NCBI GenBank assembly: GCA_022844135.1
Contig: JALHMG010000003.1
Span: forward strand, 156,060-220,059
Direction: 5' to 3'
DNA from: Lysobacterales bacterium
GTDB taxonomy: Bacteria; Pseudomonadota; Gammaproteobacteria; Xanthomonadales; SZUA-5
Length of the DNA stretch: 64,000 nt
A program made the position numbers and the translations under genes. Each line of letters opens with the position of its first letter. The first letter of the stretch is position 1. Below the pieces are notes generated by a model. It saw only the letters and a list, made by a program, of their open reading frames with translations. It did not search any database and was not told the DNA's origin. Below are positions 1 through 11,103 of the stretch, piece by piece.

Positions 1-627
1 ATGGATCGCTTCGATTGCCTGCAGGCTGACGTGCACGCTGCGATCCACCGGCGTTCCAGTGCGCGCGAGAATTCCGACGATGCGAAACGGCTTGTCGTCG
101 TGCCGCGTGATATCTACCCGCCCGGTGCCATGCGCAACGACGATTTGCTGCCCGAGCGTGTAACCCAGCGCGCGCGCCACTTCCGCGCCAACGACGGCGT
201 CGTACAAATCGGCGAAAGGCTCGCCGGCGGCAAACTCAAGTTTGCGTTTGTCGCCAAAACGGAAGTGTTCGAAGTAGTCGGCCGTGGTTCCGATCACGCG
301 GAATCCGCGGTGCGAATCGCCTAGCGAAATAGGGATCGCAAAGGCGACCTGAGGATGTTTGGCGATTTCCTCATAGGTGGCGTAACGGATGTTATTGGTC
401 GCATCGCCGATGCGGAACACCGAATACAGCAGCAGCTGCACCGGCCCGGTGCGCGCACCCACGATCAAGTCGATGCCAGCGATGGTATTGGAAAAGCTGT
501 TGCGCGTTTCCACGCGGACGCGTTCGACGGCCAGCAGGAGGGCGACGCTGATCGCAATCGTCAGCAACGTCAGGAGAGCCGAAATTCGGCGGTTGTACAG
601 GCTCGATCGCGCAATCTTCAGCAGCAT
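1..627 (-). CDS. ABC transporter permease, FtsX/MacB-like (partial)
   Basis: An open frame of 209 codons runs off the window edge; only the N-terminal part is present. It starts with ATG inside the stop of the ATPase gene (TGATG, one shared base), so the two are translationally coupled. After MLLKIARSSLYNRRIS there is a hydrophobic segment (about residues 14-34, LLTLLTIAISVALLLAV), then a soluble region with IDLIVGARTGPVQLLLYSVFRIG and VVGAEVARALGY, as in the periplasmic core of MacB/DevC-type permeases. With the ATPase and the His-rich protein upstream it forms the membrane part of a Type VII-like ABC system, which usually performs mechanotransmission or outer-membrane/lipoprotein handling rather than solute import. 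The association with zinc control is inference from the upstream site. Confidence 0.85.
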   Translation of the reverse strand, partial: MLLKIARSSLYNRRISALLTLLTIAISVALLLAVERVRVETRNSFSNTIAGIDLIVGARTGPVQLLLYSVFRIGDATNNIRYATYEEIAKHPQVAFAIPISLGDSHRGFRVIGTTADYFEHFRFGDKRKLEFAAGEPFADLYDAVVGAEVARALGYTLGQQIVVAHGTGRVDITRHDDKPFRIVGILARTGTPVDRSVHVSLQAIEAIH

Positions 628-1313
628 CAGGCGACCCTCGCGCGGTTGAGCGTGTGCAAATCGAGCGTTGTGTCGAAATGCGCGCGTAGTCCCGAATCGT
701 GGCTGACGAACAGCACAGCGCTGCCGGCGGCCGTACTCGCATCGATCAGCAGCGACAAGAATTGGTCGCGCGTATCGGCGTCCAGCGCGGACGTTGGCTC
801 GTCGGCGATGATCAACTCTGGTGCCCCGATCAACGCGCGAGCGGCCGCGACGCGTTGCTGCTGGCCAACGCTCAGCTCGCTGGCCAGCGCGCCGATATGC
901 CGCGCGTCCAGCCCGAGGCGCTGCAGCAGCTCATCCGCCATCGCCTTGCGATTGGCCACCCGCGTCGCGCGTTCGCGCGAGAAATTCAAACCCAGTACGA
1001 CGTTGTCCCGCGCGCTCAGATATGGCAACAAATTGAACTGCTGAAACACGTAGCCGATGTGTTCGGCGCGAAAGCGATCGCGCGCCGTGCCCGACAGCGA
1101 ACCTAAGGCCTGGCCGAGTACGCGCAGCGTGCCGGATCGCGGCACATTGACGCCCGCCAGCAAGGACAGCAAGGTGCTCTTGCCGCTGCCGCTGGCGCCG
1201 CGCACGAAGACCCGCTCGCCGCGTGCAATGTCGAGCGCCGCGATCTCCAAGTCGACGCGGTTCCTGGTCCACCCGAAGGTCAGATTTCGGAGCTCGATCA
1301 GCGCTTCGCTCAT
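627..1313 (-). CDS. ABC transporter ATP-binding protein (LolD/MacB type)
   Basis: A 228-aa nucleotide-binding domain. Walker A GASGSGKST, signature LSVGQQQR, Walker B LIIADEPTSALD and the switch His (FVSHD) are all visible, so it should hydrolyse ATP. The chosen start MSEALIELRNLTFGW fits the family; the frame is open for 34 more codons upstream but those overlap the previous gene. Its ATG overlaps the TGA of the His-rich gene (ATGA) and its own TGA overlaps the ATG of the permease, so the three genes are one operon. Related trios (DUF2796 protein, ATPase, permease) are, from memory, among the Zur-repressed genes of Pseudomonas aeruginosa. Confidence 0.93.
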   Translation of the reverse strand: MSEALIELRNLTFGWTRNRVDLEIAALDIARGERVFVRGASGSGKSTLLSLLAGVNVPRSGTLRVLGQALGSLSGTARDRFRAEHIGYVFQQFNLLPYLSARDNVVLGLNFSRERATRVANRKAMADELLQRLGLDARHIGALASELSVGQQQRVAAARALIGAPELIIADEPTSALDADTRDQFLSLLIDASTAAGSAVLFVSHDSGLRAHFDTTLDLHTLNRARVA

Positions 1314-1993
1314 AGCGCGATATCGGTCTCTGAGCGTTTCAGCGTTACCGCACCCTGGCCATTTGCACCAATCCACTCGACGGCGAGCGTCTCTAAGCTG
1401 GCAAACGCCTTCCATGGATCGATCGCCACAAGCTTGACCGTTCCGCTACAGGTCCAGGCGGCGTTGAGTTCGATGTCGGCATGCACGTGCTCCGCGCTGT
1501 GCGCCGAATCGTGCTTGTGTTCGTGGTCGTGGTCGTGGTCGTGTTTGTGTTCGTGGTCGTGGTCGTGTTTATGTTCGTGTTCGTGGTCGTGGTCGTGGGC
1601 GTGGTCATGGTCATGGTCATGGTCATGGTCATGGTCATGGTCATGGTCATGGTCATGCCCGTGATCGCCCGATTGCGCTGCCGGCGAAGCGGTCGCCGAA
1701 TCCAACGTACAGCTACCGCCTTCGAATCGCATTGTTCTGGCGACGCCCTCCAGCGCACGCAAACCGGCGTCCAACTGCGCCTTGCGCTCAGGCGTCTGCG
1801 CTTCCCCCTCGAATCCGGCGATATCGATCATTGGCGCGATGAGCGCCATCTCGATTCGGCTGCCATCGACGGCCAACTGTGCTTTAGCAGCGCCATGTAC
1901 ATGCGCCGCGAGATTGTCGCCATTCGCGACGGCCCCGCTTGAGAGTGCAAGCAGGATGAACAGGGTCAAGGTGCGCAAATCGGACAACTCCAA
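1310..1993 (-). CDS. His-rich DUF2796 / ZrgA-like zinc-binding protein
   Basis: A 227-aa predicted periplasmic protein: signal peptide TLTLFILLALSSGAVA, a DUF2796-like N-terminal part (AAHVHGAAKAQLAVDG), then about 55 residues of alternating HD/HE/HK dipeptides, then a C-terminal part beginning HVHADIELNAAWTCSG. DUF2796 members (ZrgA) bind zinc in the periplasm and support zinc uptake. There is no ATG start: the frame begins at one of several TTG codons (1993, 1987, 1978 or 1969). Because a Zur-like palindrome sits at 2009-2025, one of the more internal TTGs is more likely. The His tract is encoded by a near-perfect GTGGTC/ATGGTC hexamer repeat and is probably length-variable. Confidence 0.85.
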   Translation of the reverse strand: MELSDLRTLTLFILLALSSGAVANGDNLAAHVHGAAKAQLAVDGSRIEMALIAPMIDIAGFEGEAQTPERKAQLDAGLRALEGVARTMRFEGGSCTLDSATASPAAQSGDHGHDHDHDHDHDHDHDHDHDHAHDHDHEHEHKHDHDHEHKHDHDHDHEHKHDSAHSAEHVHADIELNAAWTCSGTVKLVAIDPWKAFASLETLAVEWIGANGQGAVTLKRSETDIAL

Positions 1994-2008
1994 AGTTCGA
2001 CTGGGCTG

Positions 2009-2025
2009 ATGTTATAGTGTTACCT
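2009..2025. promoter_or_regulatory. candidate Zur box
   Basis: ATGTTATA G TGTTACCT. The left half matches the gammaproteobacterial Zur half-site ATGTTATA at all eight positions and the right half matches its mirror at five of eight. It lies between the divergent His-rich/ABC operon and the MerC-like gene, where one repressor site could serve both. Family assignment is from the recalled consensus, not a search. Confidence 0.5.
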
Positions 2026-2071
2026 GTTGCCGATTCGTCGAATTGGCTTTCTTGTTGAAACAAGGTTCACG

Positions 2072-2548
2072 ATGCGCTTACATGCGTCTAAAGGTGCAGT
2101 GAGTTGGGATGGCTTGGGCGCTGGCGTTTCGTTCGCGTGCGCCGTGCATTGCGCGTTATTGCCGCTGGCTTTCGCGTTGCTCCCGAGTTTGAACCTTGCG
2201 CTGCGCTCGTTCAATCACGAATGGCATGGACTCGCGCAATGGTTGCTGTGGACGCACGAAGCCGAGCGAATCATGGCCAGCGTCGTTGTTGCTTTTGCCA
2301 TGACCGTGCTCAGCGCGGGGTTCGCCAAACATCGCCGCCACAGTGCGCTCATCGTAGGCGCGGTCGGCGCGCTCATGCTGCTGGTCGGCGCCTTCGCCCA
2401 TTGGCATCACAGCCAGTGGTTGCACGTGGCGCTGCAAGTATGCGGCGGCCTGACCGTTGCGGCAGCGCACGTACTGAACCTGCGCCTGCTGCGCGCGCCG
2501 ACGCGCGAGCGCTCCGAGTCGGTGAACGCACAAGCCGTGATGTCCTGA
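2072..2548 (+). CDS. MerC-domain membrane protein
   Basis: A 158-aa integral membrane protein with four hydrophobic segments and the MerC-type cysteine motif CAVHC in the first helix followed by ALLP. MerC proteins were first known as inner-membrane mercury carriers, but chromosomal relatives often lie in zinc-regulated loci. The ATG at 2072 is preceded by AAGG at suitable distance; a TTG extension to 2027 would overlap the putative Zur box region and is less likely. The divergent partner is the zinc-type operon, so transport or sensing of a divalent metal is a reasonable inference; the substrate cannot be read from sequence. Confidence 0.8.
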   Translation: MRLHASKGAVSWDGLGAGVSFACAVHCALLPLAFALLPSLNLALRSFNHEWHGLAQWLLWTHEAERIMASVVVAFAMTVLSAGFAKHRRHSALIVGAVGALMLLVGAFAHWHHSQWLHVALQVCGGLTVAAAHVLNLRLLRAPTRERSESVNAQAVMS

Positions 2549-2555
2549 TTACGAA

Positions 2556-5460
<2,905 letters not shown>

Positions 5461-5469
5461 AAGAAAAGC

Positions 5470-8400
5470 CTATCGCGCCCCTGCTGTCACCAGCATTGCG
5501 AGACGGCGAACGGCGACGGAAATCGTCGGGTAGTCGAGCGTCTTTTGGCTACTGATTTCGTTCAACATCGAGAGCGTGTTGCCTAGCGGACCGGAGGCTT
5601 CGGCCAACCACGCTTGCACGCGACTGCCGTTCGCCGGGATCGGGCGTTTGAGCAGTTGCGCGGACAGCGCGCGGCGTTGGGCGAATAGTTCGTCGCGCAG
5701 CACGCCTCGCGCATTGGCGTGCCAGCGGCCGCTCACCGGCAGCGTTTCGATTTGCTCTTGAATCCAGCGCAAGTGCAGCGCGTCGCCGACATCGAAGTAC
5801 ACACGTGCGGCATCGACCACCGGCACTTTCTCGGTCTGCGCCAAATCGATCATGTCGAAGGACGAGCTGAGCGCCGGCAGCTTGCTGATTCGCGCGGCCA
5901 TGTCGGCGGAATACCCGGCGCTCAGCAGGCGGCGCTCTTCGCCTGCATAAGCGTCGCGATAACTCTGCGGCAGCACCTGATCCAGGCCCGCAATGAGCTG
6001 CTCGAAGCCTGGCGCAAAACGACTGACTTCGGCAGCGATCTCAAGCTTGTTGCCTGGCAATTGCAGCAACCATCGCGTCAGATTGCGCAGCAAGTTCCAG
6101 ATGCCCAAGGTCACGTCCATCGAAACATTCTCTGGCACCTGCGTGGCGCGATCGATTTCCGCCCACCAGTCGCGCGCACGCACCACTTCTCGCGCAATGG
6201 TGAAGGCCTTGGCGATTTGCGCTGGCGACTCGCCGGTGTCTTCGGAGGTGCGCAGGATGAAGGTGGAGCCCATGCGGTTCACGATCGAATTCGTGACCTG
6301 CGTGGCGATGATTTCGCGGCGCAGTCGGTGCTGCTCCATTGCCCCAGCCATGCGCTCGCGCAGCGGCGTGGGGAAGTACAACTGCAGCTCTTTCGACAAG
6401 TACGGATCTTCCGGCACGTCCGAATCGAGCAATTGCTTGTAGAGCACGATCTTCGAATACGACAGCAGGATCGACAGTTCGGGGCGCGTCAACCCCTGAC
6501 CCTTGCTCTTGCGCTCCTCAAACTCCTTGTCGGTGGGCAGGTATTCGAGTGCCCGATCGAGCAAGCCTTGTTGCTCCAAGGTGCGCACGAAATGCTGCTT
6601 CGATCCCAGGCGCGGCACCGACAGTGCCTGCATCAAGCTGATCGCGAGGTTCTGCCGATAGTTATCGAACAACACCAATCCCGCGACTTCATCGGTCATG
6701 TCCACCAAAAGCTGATCGCGCTCGGCGAGCGTCATCTCGCCGCGAGCGACGATCGCGTTCAGCAGAATCTTGATGTTGACTTCGTGGTCGGAGGTGTCGA
6801 CGCCTGCCGAGTTGTCGATGAAATCGGTGTTCAGCAAACCGCCGCCTTGCGCGAATTCGATGCGCCCACGCTGCGTCAGACCCAGATTGCCGCCCTCGCC
6901 CACGATGCGGCAACGCAGCTCATTGCCATTGACGCGCAGCCCGTTGTTGGCGCGATCGCCCACCTGATCGTGGGTCTCCGAAGTCGCCTTGACGTAAGTG
7001 CCAATACCGCCGTTCCAGAGCAGTTCCACCGGCGCCTTAAGGATGGCACGCATGGCCTCGATCGGCGTCAACTGCTCGACGCCATCGTCGATGCCCAAAG
7101 CGGCGCGCACTTCCGGCGTGATCGGAATGAACTTGGCGCTGCGCGGGTAGATGCCGCCGCCGGCGCTGATCTTGCTCGCATCGTAATCGGCCCAGGACGA
7201 GCGCGGCAATTCGAACATGCGCTCGCGCTCGATGAAGCTGATCTCGCTGTCGGGGTTCGGATCGAAAAAGATATGGCGATGATCGAAGGCGGCGAGCAGT
7301 CGAATCTTGCGCGACAGCAGCATGCCGTTTCCGAACACATCGCCCGACATATCGCCGATACCGACGACGGTGAAGTCTTCGCTCTGGCAATCCTTCCCCA
7401 GCGTGCGGAAATGGCGCTTGACGCTCTCCCAGCCGCCCTTCGCGGTGATGCCCATCTTCTTGTGATCGTAGCCTTTGCTGCCGCCGGAGGCGAAGGCATC
7501 GTCGAGCCAGAAACCGTATTCCTGGCTGAGCGCATTGGCGATATCGGAGAACGTCGCCGTGCCCTTGTCGGCGGCGACCACGAGATACGGATCGTCGACA
7601 TCATGGCGCACCACACGATCGGGCGGTACGAGCCCACCATCGACGATGTTATCGGTGACATCCAACAGGCCGCGTATGAAGGTGCGATAACAAGCCACGC
7701 CCTCGGCCAGCACCGCATCGCGATCGCCAGCAGCGGGGGGCTGTTTGACGTAGAAACCGCCCTTCGCGCCGACCGGCACGATGACCGTGTTCTTGACCTG
7801 CTGGGCTTTCATCAGGCCGAGCACTTCGGTGCGGAAATCCTCGCGGCGATCGGACCAACGCAACCCGCCGCGCGCCACCATGCCCATGCGCAAGTGCACA
7901 CCTTCCACGCGCGGCGAATAGACGAAGATTTCGCGGAATGGAATCGGCTTAGGCAGGTTCGGCACCTTGCTCGAATCGAACTTGAAGGACAGGTAGTCCT
8001 TGGGCTTGCCGTCGACGCGTTGGTAGAAGTTGGTGCGCAGCGTGGCGCGCATCAGCTCCTTGAACGCGCGCAGAATGCGGTCCTCGTCCAGGCTCGACAC
8101 CAGCTCCAGCAACTCGCCCAAAGCTTGCTCGATGATCGCCAATTGCTCGTATCTCGGCTTGATATAGCCATCGAGTACGTGCCCGACCAACGCAGGCAAT
8201 TTGCTGCGCACGGTGTCGCTGACGACGGTGCCGACGTCGCGCTCCATGCGCCGCCGCGCCTGATCAGCGTGCCCTTTGTGCTCACGCTCCGGATCGAAGC
8301 GCGCGTGGAACAACTCCACCAGCAATCGCGCGATCGCCGGATGGGCGCTCAGCGTGCGCTCCACATAGGCCTGCGAGTACGGCACGCCGGTTTGCAGCAA

Positions 8401-10395
8401 GTACTTGCAATAACCGCGCAGCATCGCCACTTCTCGCACATCGATTTCGGCGGCGAGCACCAGGCGGTTGAAGCCATCGTTCTCCACGCGCCCACGCCAG
8501 AGCTGCTCGAAAGCCACCCCGAAGCGCTCGCGCGCATGCTCCAGGTTTTCGCCCAGCGGCACTTGCGGCTCGACCTCGAAGTCCTGGATGAAAACGTTCA
8601 GCCCGGGCAACTCCATTTCGTACGGGTGCTCGGTGAGCACGCGCAGGCCCATGTTCTCCAACATCGGCAAGGCATCCGACAGCACAATCGCCGCGCCCAT
8701 CCGGAATACCTTGAAACGCAGCGCGCCATCGGCCTTTTTGCGCGGGCGATAGAGCGATAAACGAACGTCGTTGACGTCCCTCAGCTGCGCGGCGGCTTCG
8801 ACATCGGCCGCCGCTACCCATGGCGTCACCGCTTCGATGTAACCCATCGGCAAGGCTTTGCCATAGCGGTTCGCGAGCTTGGTACCGCGCTCCTCGCCGT
8901 GCTTGCTGATCAGCAACTCGCGCAGTTCGTCCTGCCAGTTACGCACGATCTGCGCAAGCTTGGCTTCAAGCTCCTTGACGTTGACCTCCGGGCGCTCGCC
9001 AATTTTCGGCCGTACCACCACATGCAATCGCGCCAACACCGATTCCGACACAGCGACGCTGGAATCAAAACGCTCGCCGAGATAGGCGCGCTTGAGCGTT
9101 TGCTCGATGCGTTCGCGAATTTCGCTGGTGAAGCGCTCGCGCGGGATGAACACCAGGCACGAGAAGAAGCGGCCAAAACGATCCCGGCGCACGAACAGCC
9201 GCGTACGCTGGCGCTCCTGCAGATTCAAGATACCGATCGACAGCTCGAACAGTTCTTCGTTCGAGGCCTGGAACAGCTCATCGCGCGGCAGCGTTTCGAC
9301 GATGTGCTGCAGGCGTTTGGCGGCATGCCCGGCGGAGTGCAACTTGCTCGCTTTAAGCACGGCGTCGAACTTGGTGCGGATCAGCGGGATGTCTTTGGGC
9401 CGCGTGGTGTAAGCGGTGGAGGTGTACAACCCAAGAAAACGATCCTCACCGACCGCTTTGCCGGATTCGTCGAAACGCAGCACGCCGATGTAGTCCATGT
9501 ACCCCGGGTGATGCACGGTGGAACGCGCGTTGGTTTTCGACAGGATCAACAGGTCCGGCACGGCATCGTCCGGCAAATCGCGCGCTGCGAGCGTCGCCAG
9601 CGGCCGCGGCGCCGCGGTAATCGCATCGCCTCGCAGCAACCCCAGGCCGGTGCCGGCAATCGCCACCAGCACTTCCTGCCCATCGATGGTCTTGGTCTCG
9701 TAGGAGCGATAGCCCAGGAACGTGAAGTGATTGTCGGCCGCCCAGCGCATGAAATCCGCGCACTCGGCGACGGTTTCGACGTCTTGCGGCAACTTTGTGG
9801 CATCCACGCTTTCGGCGATTTCCAGCATCTTCCGATGCATGCCGGTGAAATCGCGCACGCAGGCGCGCACATCGTCGAGTGCAGCCTGGATGCGTTTACA
9901 CAAAGCAGCCAGGTCTTCGGGCTCGGCGATCCGATCGACCTCCATATGGATCAGCGACTCGGCTGTGCCCTCCTCGCCGAAACTCAGCACATGACCGCCG
10001 GGATCGCGCTGCACCTTCATCACCGGATGCAGAATGACATGGGTCAGCGTGCCATCGATGCCAACCGCCATCGACACGGTGTCGACCAGAAACGGCATGT
10101 CGTCGTTGACGATCTGAATCGCAGTGTGGGTCGATTCCCAACCGTTTTCATCGAGGCTTGGGTTGTAAACCCGGACCTTCGCCGCGCCCGCCGAGCGCTC
10201 GCGGAAATAGCGCAATAAATCGGTGGTGACGCCCGCCCAGTTCTGCGCCGGGCGCTCGGCAAACTCTTCTTCCGGATGATGTTCGTACAAGGCCCTGGCA
10301 AAGGCGCTGGCCTCTTTCAGTTTTGGACCGGCGCAGGTTGTCGCCAGCGCCTTGAGGACTTCGGCCAAGCCGGCGGAGGTGTGCGTCGCGCTCAT
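5470..10395 (-). CDS. gdhB: NAD-specific glutamate dehydrogenase (large type)
   Basis: A 1641-aa member of the 180-kDa NAD-GDH family, which converts glutamate to 2-oxoglutarate and ammonium for catabolism. Landmarks: the regulatory N-terminal region with NDDMPFLVDTVSMAV (about residues 97-111), the catalytic lysine region IVPVGAKGGFYVKQ, the Rossmann domain VVGIGDMSGDVFGNGMLLS, and the helical C-terminal third typical of the family. Length matches the Pseudomonas and Streptomyces enzymes (about 1600-1650 aa). The start MSATHTSAGLAEVL is not preceded by a strong Shine-Dalgarno sequence. The gene stands alone; its promoter must lie between its start and a 37-bp repeat array. Confidence 0.97.
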   Translation of the reverse strand: MSATHTSAGLAEVLKALATTCAGPKLKEASAFARALYEHHPEEEFAERPAQNWAGVTTDLLRYFRERSAGAAKVRVYNPSLDENGWESTHTAIQIVNDDMPFLVDTVSMAVGIDGTLTHVILHPVMKVQRDPGGHVLSFGEEGTAESLIHMEVDRIAEPEDLAALCKRIQAALDDVRACVRDFTGMHRKMLEIAESVDATKLPQDVETVAECADFMRWAADNHFTFLGYRSYETKTIDGQEVLVAIAGTGLGLLRGDAITAAPRPLATLAARDLPDDAVPDLLILSKTNARSTVHHPGYMDYIGVLRFDESGKAVGEDRFLGLYTSTAYTTRPKDIPLIRTKFDAVLKASKLHSAGHAAKRLQHIVETLPRDELFQASNEELFELSIGILNLQERQRTRLFVRRDRFGRFFSCLVFIPRERFTSEIRERIEQTLKRAYLGERFDSSVAVSESVLARLHVVVRPKIGERPEVNVKELEAKLAQIVRNWQDELRELLISKHGEERGTKLANRYGKALPMGYIEAVTPWVAAADVEAAAQLRDVNDVRLSLYRPRKKADGALRFKVFRMGAAIVLSDALPMLENMGLRVLTEHPYEMELPGLNVFIQDFEVEPQVPLGENLEHARERFGVAFEQLWRGRVENDGFNRLVLAAEIDVREVAMLRGYCKYLLQTGVPYSQAYVERTLSAHPAIARLLVELFHARFDPEREHKGHADQARRRMERDVGTVVSDTVRSKLPALVGHVLDGYIKPRYEQLAIIEQALGELLELVSSLDEDRILRAFKELMRATLRTNFYQRVDGKPKDYLSFKFDSSKVPNLPKPIPFREIFVYSPRVEGVHLRMGMVARGGLRWSDRREDFRTEVLGLMKAQQVKNTVIVPVGAKGGFYVKQPPAAGDRDAVLAEGVACYRTFIRGLLDVTDNIVDGGLVPPDRVVRHDVDDPYLVVAADKGTATFSDIANALSQEYGFWLDDAFASGGSKGYDHKKMGITAKGGWESVKRHFRTLGKDCQSEDFTVVGIGDMSGDVFGNGMLLSRKIRLLAAFDHRHIFFDPNPDSEISFIERERMFELPRSSWADYDASKISAGGGIYPRSAKFIPITPEVRAALGIDDGVEQLTPIEAMRAILKAPVELLWNGGIGTYVKATSETHDQVGDRANNGLRVNGNELRCRIVGEGGNLGLTQRGRIEFAQGGGLLNTDFIDNSAGVDTSDHEVNIKILLNAIVARGEMTLAERDQLLVDMTDEVAGLVLFDNYRQNLAISLMQALSVPRLGSKQHFVRTLEQQGLLDRALEYLPTDKEFEERKSKGQGLTRPELSILLSYSKIVLYKQLLDSDVPEDPYLSKELQLYFPTPLRERMAGAMEQHRLRREIIATQVTNSIVNRMGSTFILRTSEDTGESPAQIAKAFTIAREVVRARDWWAEIDRATQVPENVSMDVTLGIWNLLRNLTRWLLQLPGNKLEIAAEVSRFAPGFEQLIAGLDQVLPQSYRDAYAGEERRLLSAGYSADMAARISKLPALSSSFDMIDLAQTEKVPVVDAARVYFDVGDALHLRWIQEQIETLPVSGRWHANARGVLRDELFAQRRALSAQLLKRPIPANGSRVQAWLAEASGPLGNTLSMLNEISSQKTLDYPTISVAVRRLAMLVTAGAR

Positions 10396-10560
10396 GGGGA
10401 TGTGATGGGAAAGCGAAGGAGGCGCAAAGATAGCGCTTGTGCCTGATCGATGGTTGTTGGTTTGGCTCGCTTGTTGGCTTTCTGGTAGGGGGACCCGTGG
10501 TCCGCATCAGGCGGCCTCGATTTCTCAGCGGGCGGAGCGTTCCCGTGTGCCGGAAGCTTG

Positions 10561-11098
10561 CGGACCGTGGGTCCGCGTACCAGAGCCGAGGAGCTTGCGG
10601 ACCGTGGGTCCGCGTACCAGAGGCTTGGAGCATGCGGACCGTGGGTCCGCGTACCAGAGCCGAGGAGCTTGCGGACCGTGGGTCGGCGTACCAGAGGCGA
10701 GTAGCTTGCGGACCATGGGTCCGCGTACCAGAGGCCTGGAGCATGCGGACCGTGGGTCCGCGTACCAGAGCCGAGGAGCTTGCGGACCGTGGGTCCGCGT
10801 ACCAGAGGCTTGGAGCATGCGGACCGTGGGTCCGCGTACCAGAGCCGAGGAGCTTGCGGACCGTGGGTCCGCGTACCAGAGCCGAGGAGCTTGCGGACCG
10901 TGGGTCCGCGTACCAGAGGCTTGGAGCATGCGGACCGTGGGTCCGCGTACCAGAGGCCTGGAGCATGCGGACCGTGGGTCCGCGTACCAGAGCGGAGAAG
11001 CTTGCGGACCGTGGGTCCGCGTACCAGAGGCGAGTAGCTTGCGGACCGTGGGTCCGCGTACCAGAGGCTTGGAACATACGGACCGTGGGTCCGCGTAC
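10561..11098. repeat. tandem array of a 37-bp palindromic unit, about 14.5 copies
   Basis: The 708-base gap between gdh and the TonB receptor holds 14 full units plus a 20-base partial one, each exactly 37 bp, head to tail. Every unit begins with an invariant core whose GCGGACC and GGTCCGC arms flank GTG, followed by a CGTACCAGAG stretch and a 12-base variable tail of five main types (ending in GAGCTTG or GAGCATG). A degenerate tail precedes the first unit (10543-10560) and an isolated core-like stretch lies at about 10490-10506. The last unit stops 5 bases from the receptor stop codon. All frames are fairly open only because 37 is not a multiple of three. Confidence 0.95.
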
Positions 11099-11103
11099 TG
11101 AAA

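Noticed and set aside
5719..8760. 1013-codon frame opposite gdh
   Set aside because: Antisense to a strongly conserved enzyme in the usual GC-rich shadow frame; the translation is His/Arg/Gln-rich with no domain.
10561..11098. CRISPR array
   Set aside because: Units abut with a constant 37-bp period and tails come from a few recurring types; there are no unique spacers and no cas genes.
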